This document shows positions 1-9,625 of a stretch of DNA of 64,000 nucleotides, one piece after another; the stretch's first letter is position 1, and every line of letters starts with the position of its first letter. The position numbers and the translations under genes were made by a program. The notes below the pieces were generated by a model. It had not been told where the DNA came from. It did no database searches and worked only from the letters and a program-made list of their open reading frames with translations. The stretch lies in contig JADKDR010000007.1 of NCBI GenBank assembly GCA_016714535.1, positions 156,973-220,972 on the forward strand, given 5' to 3'. The DNA comes from Bacteroidota bacterium. GTDB taxonomy: Bacteria; Bacteroidota; Bacteroidia; AKYH767-A; OLB10.

Positions 1-822
1 TGGTGACTACCTTTCGCAACGATGGTTTTAAATTGGTAGAAACTCCATACCTGGGTATGGAGCATCAAAGCTGCATAGCATATGGTAATGGTTACAAAAT
101 GGGTTACCGTGGAACCGATCTTTCGGGTACCGGTGTGGGCATGAGTTTCGACTACATTATTGTGCACGAAGCGGCACATGAGTGGTTTGGCAATAGCATT
201 ACCTCTAGCGACATATGTGATATGTGGATACACGAAGGCTTTGGCATGTATGCCGAAGCCATATTTGTAGAATGTAAACAAGGAAAAGAGGCTGCTTACA
301 AATACCTTAATGGACTAAAAAAAGGAATAGATAACGACCGGCCTATTGCTGGCAAACCAGGAGTTAACAATGAAGGTAGTGGCGACATGTACAATAAAGG
401 CGCTTTAATGCTGCACACAATTCGCAATTCAATAGACAATGATGATTTGTGGTTGAAAATTCTCTTAGAGTTTAATTTACTTAATCGCCATAGCATAATG
501 GATGCAAGCATGGTTATCAAATTTTTTTATGATGAAACCGGAGTAGATTGGACTCCTGTATTCCATCAATATCTGTATCACAAAAAATTTGCCTGTGTTT
601 GAGTATATACTTGAAAACAAAAACTTTTGTATCGTTGGAATGCCGATGAAAAAATTTTAATTTACCCAGAAGGTGATAGTGGATGAAACCAACATAAGGC
701 TGCAACCAACCACTAAATGGCAAACATTAAAAACACAAAGTAAAAAAGCTTCAGTAAAAATTCAAGACGAAATATACCTTATCAATAGTAAAGACCTGAC
801 TCCCCCAAAAAAAAGTAAATAA
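1..822 (+). CDS. M1 family metallo-aminopeptidase, 3' part, frameshifted
   Basis: C-terminal part of a zinc aminopeptidase of the M1 (gluzincin) family; the 5' end lies before the window. The substrate-recognition loop reads GMEHQS, the Bacteroidota form of the GAMEN motif. The zinc site is HEAAHEWFGN with the third ligand in the following WIHEGF. Family knowledge: it removes N-terminal residues from peptides, usually in the periplasm or outside the cell in this phylum. The main frame stops at 602, but homologous-looking sequence continues in other frames to a TAA at 820-822 (for example VDETNIRLQPTTKW), so at least two or three single-base breaks lie between about 590 and 690. I read these as likely sequencing errors. 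Family is certain; the exact C-terminus is not. Confidence 0.85.
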
Positions 823-840
823 TACTTAAATCCTAATACG

Positions 841-1470
841 ATGAAACATCAACGTTACTACCTTATGCTACTTCTTTGCCTTGGATTATTGCAGCCAATA
901 AAATCGCAACGTCTATTAACACAGGCAGATGTAGGCAAACTTGCCGAATCGATGGCTGGCAGTTATAACAGTGCAAAGCAATCGGAAAAAGATACAAGCT
1001 ATTATAACATTGTGTTGCATATGGTGCCCATTTGGCCCAATGAAAAGAATGGCAAATATCTTTATGTAGAACAAGCAATGGCCACACAAATGGATAAGCC
1101 TTACCGACAACGTGTATATCATTTACAACTTGCTGATGACAGCACCATAACTTCCACCGTTTTTGAAATAAGCAGCGCTTCAACATTTATCAATGCCTGG
1201 AAACTACCTCACGTGTTGGAACAATTGACTAGCGACTCATTAATATCAAGACAAGGCTGCGCTATTTACTTACGAAAAAATGAAGATGGTAATTTTGTTG
1301 GCAGTACAAAAGCAAAGGAATGCCTGAGCACTTTAAGAGGTGCTGCCTATGCAACAAGCGAAGTGGTTATTTACAAAAGCAAAATGGTATCGTGGGACCG
1401 TGGCTGGAATGCTGAAGATAAGCAAGTGTGGGGTGCTGTAAAAGCCGGATATCAGTTTATTAAAGAATAA
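841..1470 (+). CDS. CpcT/CpeT-family protein, secreted
   Basis: A 209-residue protein with an N-terminal signal peptide (about residues 1-22, ending at KSQ). The body matches the CpcT/CpeT chromophore-lyase fold family: YLYVEQA, PYRQRVYHL, a C-terminal block GCAIYLRKNEDGNFVGST with a conserved Cys, then CLSTLRGAAY. In cyanobacteria the family attaches bilins to phycobiliproteins. Nothing here suggests phycobilisomes, and the signal peptide puts the protein outside the cytoplasm, so the ligand is unknown. It is followed 12 bp later by mtgA and then an MFS gene, so the three are probably co-transcribed. Confidence 0.8.
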   Translation: MKHQRYYLMLLLCLGLLQPIKSQRLLTQADVGKLAESMAGSYNSAKQSEKDTSYYNIVLHMVPIWPNEKNGKYLYVEQAMATQMDKPYRQRVYHLQLADDSTITSTVFEISSASTFINAWKLPHVLEQLTSDSLISRQGCAIYLRKNEDGNFVGSTKAKECLSTLRGAAYATSEVVIYKSKMVSWDRGWNAEDKQVWGAVKAGYQFIKE

Positions 1471-1482
1471 GCAGCTTGCCTT

Positions 1483-2202
1483 ATGCTCAAAAAAATATTC
1501 TTTAAGTTTCTGATCATTTTACGTAAAGTCTTTATTTGGTTTGTTGTATTGAGTATTGCAACAACCATTATTTATAGATGGATTAATCCACCAATAACAC
1601 CACTTATGATATGGCGCGTATGCGAACAACTTTTTGATAGCGATAAAGAAGTTAAACTAACAAAGGATTGGGTCCCATTATCTGAAATATCGCCACAAAT
1701 GCCTTTGGCAGTTGTGGCTGCCGAAGACCAGAAATTTTCAGAGCATATAGGGTTTGATATAGATGCTATGGAAAAAGCGTTACAATACAACCAAACACAT
1801 AAAGGCAAAGTTAGAGGTGCCAGCACCATTTCGCAACAAGTTGCAAAAAATGTTTTTCTTTTTCCTGATAGAACTTACCTGCGCAAAGCACTCGAAGTTT
1901 ATTTTACTTTCCTTATCGAAATTATATGGAGCAAAGAGCGAATACTTGAAGTATATCTGAATGTGATAGAAATGGGTGAAGGAATTTACGGCACCGAAGC
2001 TGCAGCGCAACATTACTATAAAAAGAAGGCCGCCCAATTATCAAAATACGAGTGTGCTGCTATTGCATCAATACTTCCCAACCCACGTGTATGGTCACCG
2101 TTAAAACCAAATGCACGTGTTGCAAGAAAAATAAAACGAGTAATGGTCTACATGAAATACATCGACTTAAAAGATGTACTTGCAGATGATGACAAAAAAT
2201 AA
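1483..2202 (+). CDS. mtgA: monofunctional biosynthetic peptidoglycan transglycosylase
   Basis: Glycosyltransferase family 51 enzyme that polymerises lipid II into glycan strands at the outer face of the inner membrane. One N-terminal membrane anchor (about residues 14-32) is followed by the GT51 domain. The first motif is AAEDQKFSEH with the catalytic Glu; then GASTISQQVAKN, and later KERILEVYLNVIEMG with GIYGTEAAA. There is no transpeptidase domain, and 239 residues is normal for MtgA. It sits between the CpcT-like gene and the MFS gene with gaps of 12 and 14 bp, which suggests one transcript. Confidence 0.95.
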   Translation: MLKKIFFKFLIILRKVFIWFVVLSIATTIIYRWINPPITPLMIWRVCEQLFDSDKEVKLTKDWVPLSEISPQMPLAVVAAEDQKFSEHIGFDIDAMEKALQYNQTHKGKVRGASTISQQVAKNVFLFPDRTYLRKALEVYFTFLIEIIWSKERILEVYLNVIEMGEGIYGTEAAAQHYYKKKAAQLSKYECAAIASILPNPRVWSPLKPNARVARKIKRVMVYMKYIDLKDVLADDDKK

Positions 2203-2216
2203 TAACATGATTAAAG

Positions 2217-3441
2217 ATGTTGCACCAAAATAAAAAAGCAGCCATACGATTTATCTTTATCACCTTGCTCATAGATGTGATAGGCCTGGGAATAATAATT
2301 CCGGTAATGCCGGAATTAATTGAACAATTGATAAACGATGACATCAGCCATGCTGCGCAGTATAGCGGGTGGCTAACAATATCCTATAGCCTGATGCAAC
2401 TGGTATTTGCCCCTATTATTGGAGGGCTTAGTGATAAACTGGGACGCAGACCTGTTTTGCTTGCTTCTTTAGTTGCATTTGGTTTAGATTACTTACTACT
2501 TGCATTAGCCCCAACTATTGGCTGGTTATTTATTGGCCGCATTATTGCCGGCATAACGGGCGCAAGCTTTAGCACTGCGCAAGCATATATAGCTGATATA
2601 AGCACGGATGAAAACCGCGCACAAAATTTCGGAATGGTTGGAGCTGCTTTTGGCATCGGTTTTATTATTGGCCCAACACTTGGCGGCATACTTGGCGACA
2701 TTGGCCCCCGAGTTCCATTTTATGTGAGTGCTGCAATTGCTTTGCTCAATGCAGTCTACGGATATTTTGTCCTCCCAGAATCGTTAGACAAAGCTCATCG
2801 CAGACCTTTTAGTTGGAAACGTGCCAATCCATTCGGTACTGTAAAACAGGTTTCAAAATGTCCAATCATCGTATATCTGTTGGGAGCTATGCTTTTAATT
2901 TATATTGCAGCTCATGCTTTACAAAGCACATGGACTTTTATCATGATCAAAAAATTTGATTGGAGCACATCAATGATCGGATACTCGCTTGGTGTTGTTG
3001 GAATTTGTGTTGCTATAGTGCAAGGTTTGCTTATTAAGCACATCAATCCTAAATTAGGAAACGAACGCAGTGCCTATATCGGACTTACCATTGCATGTGC
3101 AGGCATGCTGATGTGGGCATTTTCATGGCAATCATGGATGGTATTTGTAGTGACCATCGTATATTGTCTTAGTGGAATAACAATGCCTGCTTTACAAAGT
3201 ATAATGAGTAAACAAGTGCCTGCAAATGCGCAAGGCGAATTACAGGGTGCCCTAGCTTCGGTAATGAGTGTGCAATATTTTTGGTCCATTACTCATGACT
3301 AATATTTTCTTCTTCTTCACTTCGGGCAAATCAACAATCTACTTTCCATCTATGCCCTTTGTGGCTGCTACCTTTCTATTAGGAATAAGTGCAGTGATGG
3401 TGTACTATACTTTGCATACAAAAAAATTAAAATCGAGTTAA
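2217..3441 (+). CDS. MFS exporter, TCR/Tet-like, frameshifted near 3272
   Basis: Twelve-helix major facilitator of the drug:proton antiporter type related to TetA. The loop 2-3 signature reads GGLSDKLGRRPVLL and the motif C region in helix 5 reads GFIIGPTLGGILGD. The family exports tetracyclines or other small molecules; substrate cannot be inferred here. The first frame ends at 3302. Sequence for the last two helices (ending HTKKLKSS) continues in another frame to a TAA at 3439-3441. Comparing the two sides suggests two missing bases around 3265-3280. The whole gene gives about 407 residues, normal for the family. Confidence 0.85.
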
Positions 3442-3477
3442 GGTAAACTTTGCTGTTACATGAACTTGGTGCTTCAT

Positions 3478-3525
3478 AATACCAATCATCCGATTTAATA
3501 TCACTTTATGCTTTTAGTTGGTATT
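3478..3525. repeat. intergenic inverted repeat
   Basis: Arms AATACCAA (3478-3485) and TTGGTATT (3518-3525) flank a 32-bp spacer in the gap between the convergent MFS and T9SS genes. No T-run follows, so it is not a standard terminator. Function unknown. Confidence 0.4.
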
Positions 3526-3588
3526 GGGTTGGTTTTCACTAGCAAAAGAAATGAAACCAACTTAGACTAAAGCTCATCCTCATCCCTC

Positions 3589-3617
3589 TTCAAACTTTCA
3601 ACTTCAAACTTCAAACT
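3589..3617. repeat. short heptanucleotide-type repeat (TTCAAAC)
   Basis: Three imperfect units of the heptamer AAACTTC lie between the convergent MFS and T9SS genes. The same heptamer forms the start-codon repeats at 55614-55655 and 60551-60606. This copy lies in no gene, which shows that the heptamer also occurs as a plain intergenic microsatellite in this genome. Confidence 0.6.
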
Positions 3618-3663
3618 ATTCCCCTTAAACTATCATCGCTCCACCACAAATTTTTGCCAATAC

Positions 3664-5028
3664 CTACCCCTCCTTGCCTTGTATTACCATGCTGTAAAAT
3701 CCATTGTTGAGTGCGGAACAATCGAGGGTGCAGGTTTCGTTTTCGCATCTGTTTATCTGATTGGCGCTGATTACTAACCTACCCGTGGCATCATATACAC
3801 TCATAATTACATCCTGTTGTGCGAGCAATGCGGGTAAATAAAAATGCAACTCACCCGAAACAGGATTGGGATATACGGTGAACTGCGAATTTATTTTTTC
3901 AAAATCTGAAATACTTAGAGGCATGCTGTTGCCAAGAGTGTCTATTTTAATTAAGGTAGGTAAACGAACATTATTATTATTTCCTGGCACAGTAACTCCT
4001 GCTACCACTATTCCGCCATCTATAGTATTTATGGCATGCGATGCTTGAAATTTTGGAAATGGCATGGGAAAAGGCTTTGAATAAAGAAGGTCTCCATTTG
4101 TATTATAAAAATTAAAATCCTTATTGCTGCAGGTGAAAATATTATCTCCGCTTATTTGCAATGCCATACGAGGATAGTAGTAACTTAAATTCCGTGTATA
4201 AATTGTATCGCCCGTAGCTCTTTCAATTTTAGCAAAATGGTATGCCGCCCCTAAGCTACCTTCACCTACAAGTAGAAAATTACTATCGGGAAGCAATAGA
4301 ATGTTAGCAGCAAGTATATTGCCGGTAAAGTTGACATTATCGCCATAGTAGCGATTCCAAATTAAATTGCCTGCCGAATCAAAATAGTTAAGTATAAAAG
4401 GTTTTAAAGCTTGGGAAACATTACTGCCCGAAACAAGAATATTACCCAAGCTATCTTCTAAAATATGCTCTGCTCCGCCTGGGCAATATTGTGTCCATTT
4501 TACATTAAACAAACTATCGGTGCGAATAAGGCCATAGACACCGGCATTTGGACCGGTACTTCCTATTAACATATCACCATTTTTGGTACGATATACACAT
4601 ACAGGATACGCAAAACCAAGTACAGCGTAGGTAGTTATATTTGGAATATTCCAAGTATAGGGATTGATAAGGGCTGACTGTATGCCAATTATTCCATTTT
4701 GAGACTGCACGGCTACACATATTAGCGAATCGGAATATGTGATGTGATGCTATGCACCCAATATTGGTGGCCACGCATTAAACTTACTTATAGTATCCCC
4801 ATACACATTGATATGGTACAAACCTGTTTCTGCAGCACCTACTTGCTTTGTATGTAAAATAATACTACTATCTTTAAGTTCTGCTAATGACCATACATAA
4901 AATTCACCATTACTTTCATAGATTTTAGTATATAGATTCTGTGATTTACAATTCACCCAGATTATATTAGTAAAAAAAAGTAACAGCAGCAATTGGACTT
5001 GCCTTGCATTAAACTTTATTAATTTCAT
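3664..5028 (-). CDS. secreted T9SS protein with beta-propeller-like body, frameshifted
   Basis: Reading from 5028: signal peptide (LLLLLFFTNIIWVNC), then a body with repeating strands such as DSLFNVKWTQ, DSAGNLIWNRYYGD and TNGDLLYSKP, typical of beta-propeller proteins that log event text. It ends in a T9SS type A sorting domain (YPNPVSGELHFYLP ... SVYDATGRLV ... LNNGFYSMVI). Family knowledge: such proteins cross the outer membrane through PorT/SprA-type machinery and are released or anchored by the sortase. The frame breaks once near 4745; the two halves join without lost domains. Substrate and role unknown. Confidence 0.75.
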
Positions 5029-5037
5029 GCTACTCGG

Positions 5038-5229
5038 TTATTTAATTACAGTAAAAGGGATTTGAATATCAGATCCTGCAATTCGCAAAATAAATTGCCC
5101 TGTAATTTCAGGAGTACACTCAACTCTTAATAAAGCATCATCTAGTTGCTTGAAAGCAAAATTTGATTCAACTGATTGTCCAAGTGTATTATAAATTCCT
5201 ATTTTATCCATATCATTTTTTTTGTTCAA
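5038..5229 (-). CDS. orphan T9SS sorting-domain fragment
   Basis: A 63-codon frame without a signal peptide. Its sequence (IGIYNTLGQSVE ... TGQFILRIAG ... FTVIK) resembles only the last part of a T9SS C-terminal sorting domain. No body domain lies upstream; the next 190 bp are non-coding. It ends only 9 bp before the start of the next T9SS gene on the same strand. Most likely a remnant of a lost or rearranged secreted protein rather than a working gene. Confidence 0.45.
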   Translation of the reverse strand: MNKKNDMDKIGIYNTLGQSVESNFAFKQLDDALLRVECTPEITGQFILRIAGSDIQIPFTVIK

Positions 5230-5421
5230 AGTTCACGTCCCAACGAAACATCCTGTATTTAATTTCCACTTCTTTTTTTCCTGTTTCGCGGGGACGCGAA
5301 CCAGGGACTACCAGCATAACTTAATGTACGAACCTAGCCGCTCTGTATGAAAGAACGGATGCAAAATTTTTGCGATACAAATTAAACAGAAAATAAATTA
5401 AAAAAGCAAGAAAAAAAGTAC
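5230..5421. other. intergenic, with short GC-rich hairpin
   Basis: No gene seen. It holds a GC-rich inverted repeat TTCGCG-GGGA-CGCGAA at about 5283-5298, unusual in this AT-rich context. It looks superficially like a tRNA 3' half but has no matching acceptor or anticodon arm. Confidence 0.3.
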
Positions 5422-6225
5422 TTACTTTTTTACATTAAAGATATAGCTATCGTTTATGTATCCGGGTTGATCGGTTATTCCTGTTATTTTTATTACCACG
5501 TATTTAGGTATGGCTGCTAAATTTAATCGTGTAATGTAAATATCACCAATTTGAATTGAATCGGTAACATTTATCTGAATGCTGTTAAGGTATTGAGACT
5601 CAACAGACGATACGGTTGCCTGTGCGTAATTAAAATTGTTTGACTTTACGAACTTTGCATACGTTGGCGCAAACCACTTATAGGTAAGGCTTTGAATACT
5701 GCTGTCGGGTATATACTCTTGCAAGTCGCGGCTACTGCTATCGGTAAAAACTGCGCTATTGGGCTCAAGCAGTTCAAGATTAAAAGCGTTGTTGTTAATA
5801 TTAAACCCCGAATTAAACTGATGTCCTTGCGACTCAGTAAGGCTCTGGTCGCTTACATAAATTTGCTTTAAGTCTTTACCTTCGGTTCCATCTTCGTCTA
5901 TGGCTGCAAAACTTAGATAAATTAATTTGCCTACTGCTGTTTCAGGAACTTTATACTGAAAAGTATAACTCAATGTTTTAGTTCCAATATTATTAGAATC
6001 TAAAAAAATAGTTTGAAAATCATTTTGAATCTGCACTTTAATTATAAATCGTGTGATAGCTTTTTCGGAGGTTACTTTAATCCCCTTTGAAATTATATCA
6101 CCGGCTTTGGCACTTACTCTAAAATCGGTAGGTGTAACTTCAAACAATGGAACTGCCTCTTCCTTTTTTTTGCACGAGGCAAAAAGAAAGAGGCATATCC
6201 CTGCATACAATACAAATTGTTTCAA
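5422..6225 (-). CDS. lipoprotein of unknown function
   Basis: A 267-residue protein with a lipoprotein signal peptide; the lipobox is FLFASC with the lipidated Cys at residue 18, followed by KKKEE. The rest is beta-rich with two or three Ig-like stretches (FEVTPTDFRVSAKAGD; LSYTFQYKVPETAVG) and no catalytic motif. It is the last gene of a minus-strand group: beta-barrel (6674-7504), small lipoprotein (6230-6640), then this gene 4 bp later. The arrangement suggests three envelope proteins made together. I do not recognise a named family. Confidence 0.7.
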   Translation of the reverse strand: MKQFVLYAGICLFLFASCKKKEEAVPLFEVTPTDFRVSAKAGDIISKGIKVTSEKAITRFIIKVQIQNDFQTIFLDSNNIGTKTLSYTFQYKVPETAVGKLIYLSFAAIDEDGTEGKDLKQIYVSDQSLTESQGHQFNSGFNINNNAFNLELLEPNSAVFTDSSSRDLQEYIPDSSIQSLTYKWFAPTYAKFVKSNNFNYAQATVSSVESQYLNSIQINVTDSIQIGDIYITRLNLAAIPKYVVIKITGITDQPGYINDSYIFNVKK

Positions 6226-6229
6226 TTAA

Positions 6230-6640
6230 TTACTTTGCTTTTAATTTAAAAGCTTTTGCTTTTACTGTGTACGTGCGCTTACTTCCTAAAAACATGAGGT
6301 TTCGTTTTTCATCTACATTAAAAGGTATAACAAAATCTGCATCGGGTTTTTGTGAAAGTGCATCATATAGGGCATTATTAACACCACGGTTGTTAGGCAA
6401 GAATCCTGTAGATCCTGCAACTGCAGTGTTTACATAACGCCAACGTTTTCCGCCAATTGGCAGACCAAGTACAAAATTCTGAGAAGCTGTACCGGTTACT
6501 TCGCCAACATAATCTAGGTTATCATAGTTTACAATAACCTGAACATTTACCGGTGCCGATAAACGTGCGCTACGATTAATAGTACACGAAGTTATGAAGG
6601 CCATGGTAAGTATTCCGAGTATAATTTTTATTTTATTCAT
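6230..6640 (-). CDS. small lipoprotein of unknown function
   Basis: A 136-residue protein with a lipoprotein signal peptide (lipobox AFITSC, Cys 19). The mature part has VNYDNLDYVGEVTG and a glycine-rich segment, ending in a Lys-rich tail (KAKAFKLKAK). No enzyme motif. It lies 33 bp downstream of the beta-barrel gene and 4 bp upstream of the 267-residue lipoprotein, all on the minus strand, so it is probably co-transcribed with them. The family is unrecognised. Confidence 0.7.
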   Translation of the reverse strand: MNKIKIILGILTMAFITSCTINRSARLSAPVNVQVIVNYDNLDYVGEVTGTASQNFVLGLPIGGKRWRYVNTAVAGSTGFLPNNRGVNNALYDALSQKPDADFVIPFNVDEKRNLMFLGSKRTYTVKAKAFKLKAK

Positions 6641-6673
6641 TGTTTTAAATGTTTATTATTTTCTACAATGAAA

Positions 6674-7504
6674 TTAATTGCGGCTAAAGTAAATGCTTAA
6701 TATCAAACGAACATCCTGATTGGTGTCCATATCAAAACTGCTACGTTTTAAATCTTTGTATGAATTTTCATCATCACTTTGAGTAAAGTAAGTAAGCGTG
6801 GTTACATCGGTACCACTTTTTACATCCTTTTCATTTTCTGTCTTACCGCCTTTAGTCCACTTAGCCGTCCAGCCATACTCCATACCTAACGATACCGGCA
6901 GGTGAGCAATAAATACGTTAAAGCCTATCACACCACCTAAACCTATAACTGCCTTGTTAGTTGTTCTGGTTAGACGATTATAATCGCCATTAGCAAATTC
7001 AGAATTGTCAACGTTGAGCTCTTTCCTGAAACCTAAGTGCAAGTCGGCACCGGCATATACATCAAACATATTAGCTGGGCTAAAGTGTTTTTGGATACCG
7101 GGAATCAACACATACTCGCGTTTCAAATCTTGAAACTCGCGGTCTGTTAGTGCAAAATTTTGTGACCCTCCATCAACCTGAGTAGTTGAGTCACTGCTTC
7201 CGTTAAATTTATTATTTTCTTTATATAAACGGATAGCACCTCGAAAAGCCACATTATCACTTAAGTAATAACGGATACTTATCGGTGCCCCACTTCCAAG
7301 TGAGTTAACGTTGTTAAAACCCTTATCAACGCTATCGTTGCTGAATAATGAGGTTAAGTCGGCACCAAAAGTAAGGGCCATATCGCCTTTTTGAGGGCGA
7401 GCTCCCAATGGTTCAACAGTATTATCGTTACTGCGTGTGGATAATTGTCCAAATCCTGAAAGCGCCACACCGGCAAACAGAATTGTTACGAAGATTTTTT
7501 TCAT
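6674..7504 (-). CDS. outer-membrane beta-barrel protein
   Basis: A 276-residue protein with a clear signal peptide (residues 1-19, GVALSGFGQ). After an unstructured N-terminal stretch come alternating amphipathic strands: MALTFGADLTSLF, ISIRYYLSDNVAFRGAIRLY, YVLIPGIQKHF, FDVYAGADLHLGF, VGMEYG-like strands, and a final strand RLILSIYFSRN. Its size fits an 8-10 strand OmpX/OmpW-like barrel, common in Bacteroidota. It is first in a three-gene minus-strand group with two lipoproteins. The ligand is unknown. Confidence 0.75.
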   Translation of the reverse strand: MKKIFVTILFAGVALSGFGQLSTRSNDNTVEPLGARPQKGDMALTFGADLTSLFSNDSVDKGFNNVNSLGSGAPISIRYYLSDNVAFRGAIRLYKENNKFNGSSDSTTQVDGGSQNFALTDREFQDLKREYVLIPGIQKHFSPANMFDVYAGADLHLGFRKELNVDNSEFANGDYNRLTRTTNKAVIGLGGVIGFNVFIAHLPVSLGMEYGWTAKWTKGGKTENEKDVKSGTDVTTLTYFTQSDDENSYKDLKRSSFDMDTNQDVRLILSIYFSRN

Positions 7505-7938
7505 ATTATTTTGATTTAAAGAGATTTTATTGTCTAATAAATAATTTTAAAAGCGGTTAATGTGGTGCAAATGAAAAACTTTTTTTTCTCCAAAGCCAGC
7601 AGGTGATTTATGGCATGAGCCTTTGCCTGTTGAAAAATTACCACCTTAAATAACCGTACTGCTATTATTTTGGTCTTTAATTATAGCATGGCTTATTATT
7701 TTACTGTCAAAAAAACATAATTATTTGAATTTGAGCTACTTGTGCCTTATTTTGTTAATTCAAAACTGGATCTAACTAAACCTAAAAAAACAGGCTTACA
7801 CTAACAAGTCAACCAATTTTTGTTTAAAAAAAATACGGATTATGACCAAAATCATAAATAATTCCGGGACAATTACCCTTTTTATCAACTAGGTAATGTG
7901 TTGGGGGATTAGATGAGAAAAAATACTGCAAGCATTTA
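7505..7938. other. intergenic region, 434 bp
   Basis: AT-rich sequence between two minus-strand genes. I see no frame of credible coding character, no hairpin with a T-run and no tRNA. It must hold the promoter of the beta-barrel gene, but I cannot place it. Confidence 0.4.
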
Positions 7939-9477
7939 TTACCCTGCCCAACCATCTCTATCCAAACTCCTAAAGTTTATAGCTTCGGCAAGATGTTCTG
8001 TTTTTATATCTGTGCTTGCAGCCAAATCGGCAATGGTGCGCGATACTTTTAATATGCGGTCATAGGCACGAGCCGAAAGGCCAAGTCTATCCATTGCAAC
8101 TTTTAATAAAGCGGTGCCTTCATCGGTTAGCTTGCACAGGCTGCGTAATTGCTTGGTATTCATTTGAGCATTGCAAAATACGGTGGGCGTAGCCTCATAT
8201 CGCTCTGCTTGAATATTGCGGGCTGTTACAACTCTTTCGCGTACATCATTGCTTTTTTCCGAAATACGCTCTTTGGTTAATTCGCTAAAAGGTACCGGTG
8301 TAACCTCTACATGCAAATCAATTCTATCTAATAAAGGACCCGATATTTTATTTAGGTACTTCTGTACAATGCCCGGCCCGCAAACACAATCCTTTTCGGG
8401 ATGATTGTAAAAACCACAAGGGCATGGATTCATACTAGCAACCAGCATGAAAGAGGCAGGATATTCAACAGCAAATCGAGCACGTGATATTGTAATTTTT
8501 CGTTCTTCTAATGGTTGCCTCATTACTTCCAATACGGTACGCTTAAACTCTGGCAACTCATCCAAAAATAAAACGCCATTATGTGCAAGTGAAATTTCTC
8601 CGGGTTGCGGAATGCCGCCACCTCCAACTAAAGCCACATCGCTAATGGTGTGGTGTGGCGACCGGAAAGGGCGAACCGAAATCAACCCCATTTCCTTACC
8701 CATTTTGCCGGCAACCGAATGTATTTTGGTAACCTCCAGCGCTTCTTGTAACGTAAGCGGTGGCAGTATGGTTGGTAAGCGTTTTGCAAGCATGGTTTTG
8801 CCGGCTCCCGGTGGACCAATCAATATTACATTGTGGCCTCCGGCTGCTGCTATTTCTAAGGCACGCTTTATATTCTCCTGCCCTTTTACATCGCTAAAAT
8901 CAAACTCGCTTTGGGTTTGCTTGTTATAAAACTCTTCGCGGGTATTAACTATTACTTGCTCCAAGGCTTGGTCTCCTGTAAAATGATGTATTACCTGACT
9001 AAGGTTTTCTACCCCATAAACTTTTAAGTCGCTTACAATAGCAGCTTCGCGGGCATTTTCTTTCGGCAATATAAACCCTTTAAAGCCTTGCTTTCGTGCC
9101 TCTATGGCTATTGGCAATGAGCCTTTAATGGGCATCACACTACCATCCAGGCTTAATTCGCCCATAATGATGTACTCGCTTATATCCTCTGCCCAAATTT
9201 GTTCGGAGGCGGCAAGTATTCCCATGGCTATGGTAAGGTCATAGGCACTGCCCTCTTTACGAATATCAGCAGGTGCCATATTTACAACCACCTTTTTGCC
9301 TGGCATTTTGTAGCCAATGTTTTTGAGGGCTGCTTCTATGCGTTGTTGACTCTCCTTTACTGCATTATCAGGCAAACCAACCATATAAAACTTAATTCCC
9401 TCGCTCACATTTACTTCTACGGTAATGGTGGTTGCATTTACTCCATGTACTGCGCTGCCGTATGTCTTTACAAGCAT
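7939..9477 (-). CDS. YifB/ComM-family Mg-chelatase-like AAA+ ATPase
   Basis: Full-length (512 residues) member of the YifB/ComM family. The N-terminal domain has GLPDNAVKESQQRIEAAL and AYDLTIAMGIL. The Mg-chelatase AAA+ core has Walker A GPPGAGKTML and Walker B VLFLDELPEF. The C-terminal part contains the Cys-rich MNPCPCGFYNHPEKDCVCG and the sensor region SARAYDRILKVSRTIADL. ComM is a bidirectional helicase that promotes branch migration in natural transformation. The frame is open upstream to 9561, but the family start is MLVKTYGSAVHG at 9477. Confidence 0.93.
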   Translation of the reverse strand: MLVKTYGSAVHGVNATTITVEVNVSEGIKFYMVGLPDNAVKESQQRIEAALKNIGYKMPGKKVVVNMAPADIRKEGSAYDLTIAMGILAASEQIWAEDISEYIIMGELSLDGSVMPIKGSLPIAIEARKQGFKGFILPKENAREAAIVSDLKVYGVENLSQVIHHFTGDQALEQVIVNTREEFYNKQTQSEFDFSDVKGQENIKRALEIAAAGGHNVILIGPPGAGKTMLAKRLPTILPPLTLQEALEVTKIHSVAGKMGKEMGLISVRPFRSPHHTISDVALVGGGGIPQPGEISLAHNGVLFLDELPEFKRTVLEVMRQPLEERKITISRARFAVEYPASFMLVASMNPCPCGFYNHPEKDCVCGPGIVQKYLNKISGPLLDRIDLHVEVTPVPFSELTKERISEKSNDVRERVVTARNIQAERYEATPTVFCNAQMNTKQLRSLCKLTDEGTALLKVAMDRLGLSARAYDRILKVSRTIADLAASTDIKTEHLAEAINFRSLDRDGWAG

Positions 9478-9570
9478 ATATTTAGCTGTGATACTTTTTT
9501 GATAAAAATGGATGGGCAAGATAGCGAGATTTTGGCTGTCATAAAAAATTAATAAACCCAAAATTATTAA

Positions 9571-9602
9571 TTGTAACTTTCGTTAGTTATTACATACATT
9601 TG
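9571..9602 (+). promoter_or_regulatory. candidate Bacteroidota-type promoter
   Basis: TTG at 9571-9573 and TACATTTG at 9595-9602, separated by 21 bp, fit the phylum's -33 TTG / -7 TAnnTTTG pattern. The following lipoprotein starts at 9626, which implies a short leader. Confidence 0.5.
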
Positions 9603-9625
9603 TTAGATTATAAAATATCAGTAAA

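Noticed and set aside
841..1470. Phycobilisome-related function from the CpcT-like fold
   Set aside because: No phycobiliprotein or bilin-synthesis gene is visible and the protein is exported.
5275..5350. tRNA-like stretch with GCGGGGACGCGAACC
   Set aside because: On either strand the T-arm stems do not pair and there is no acceptor or anticodon arm of the right length; only a short GC hairpin is real.
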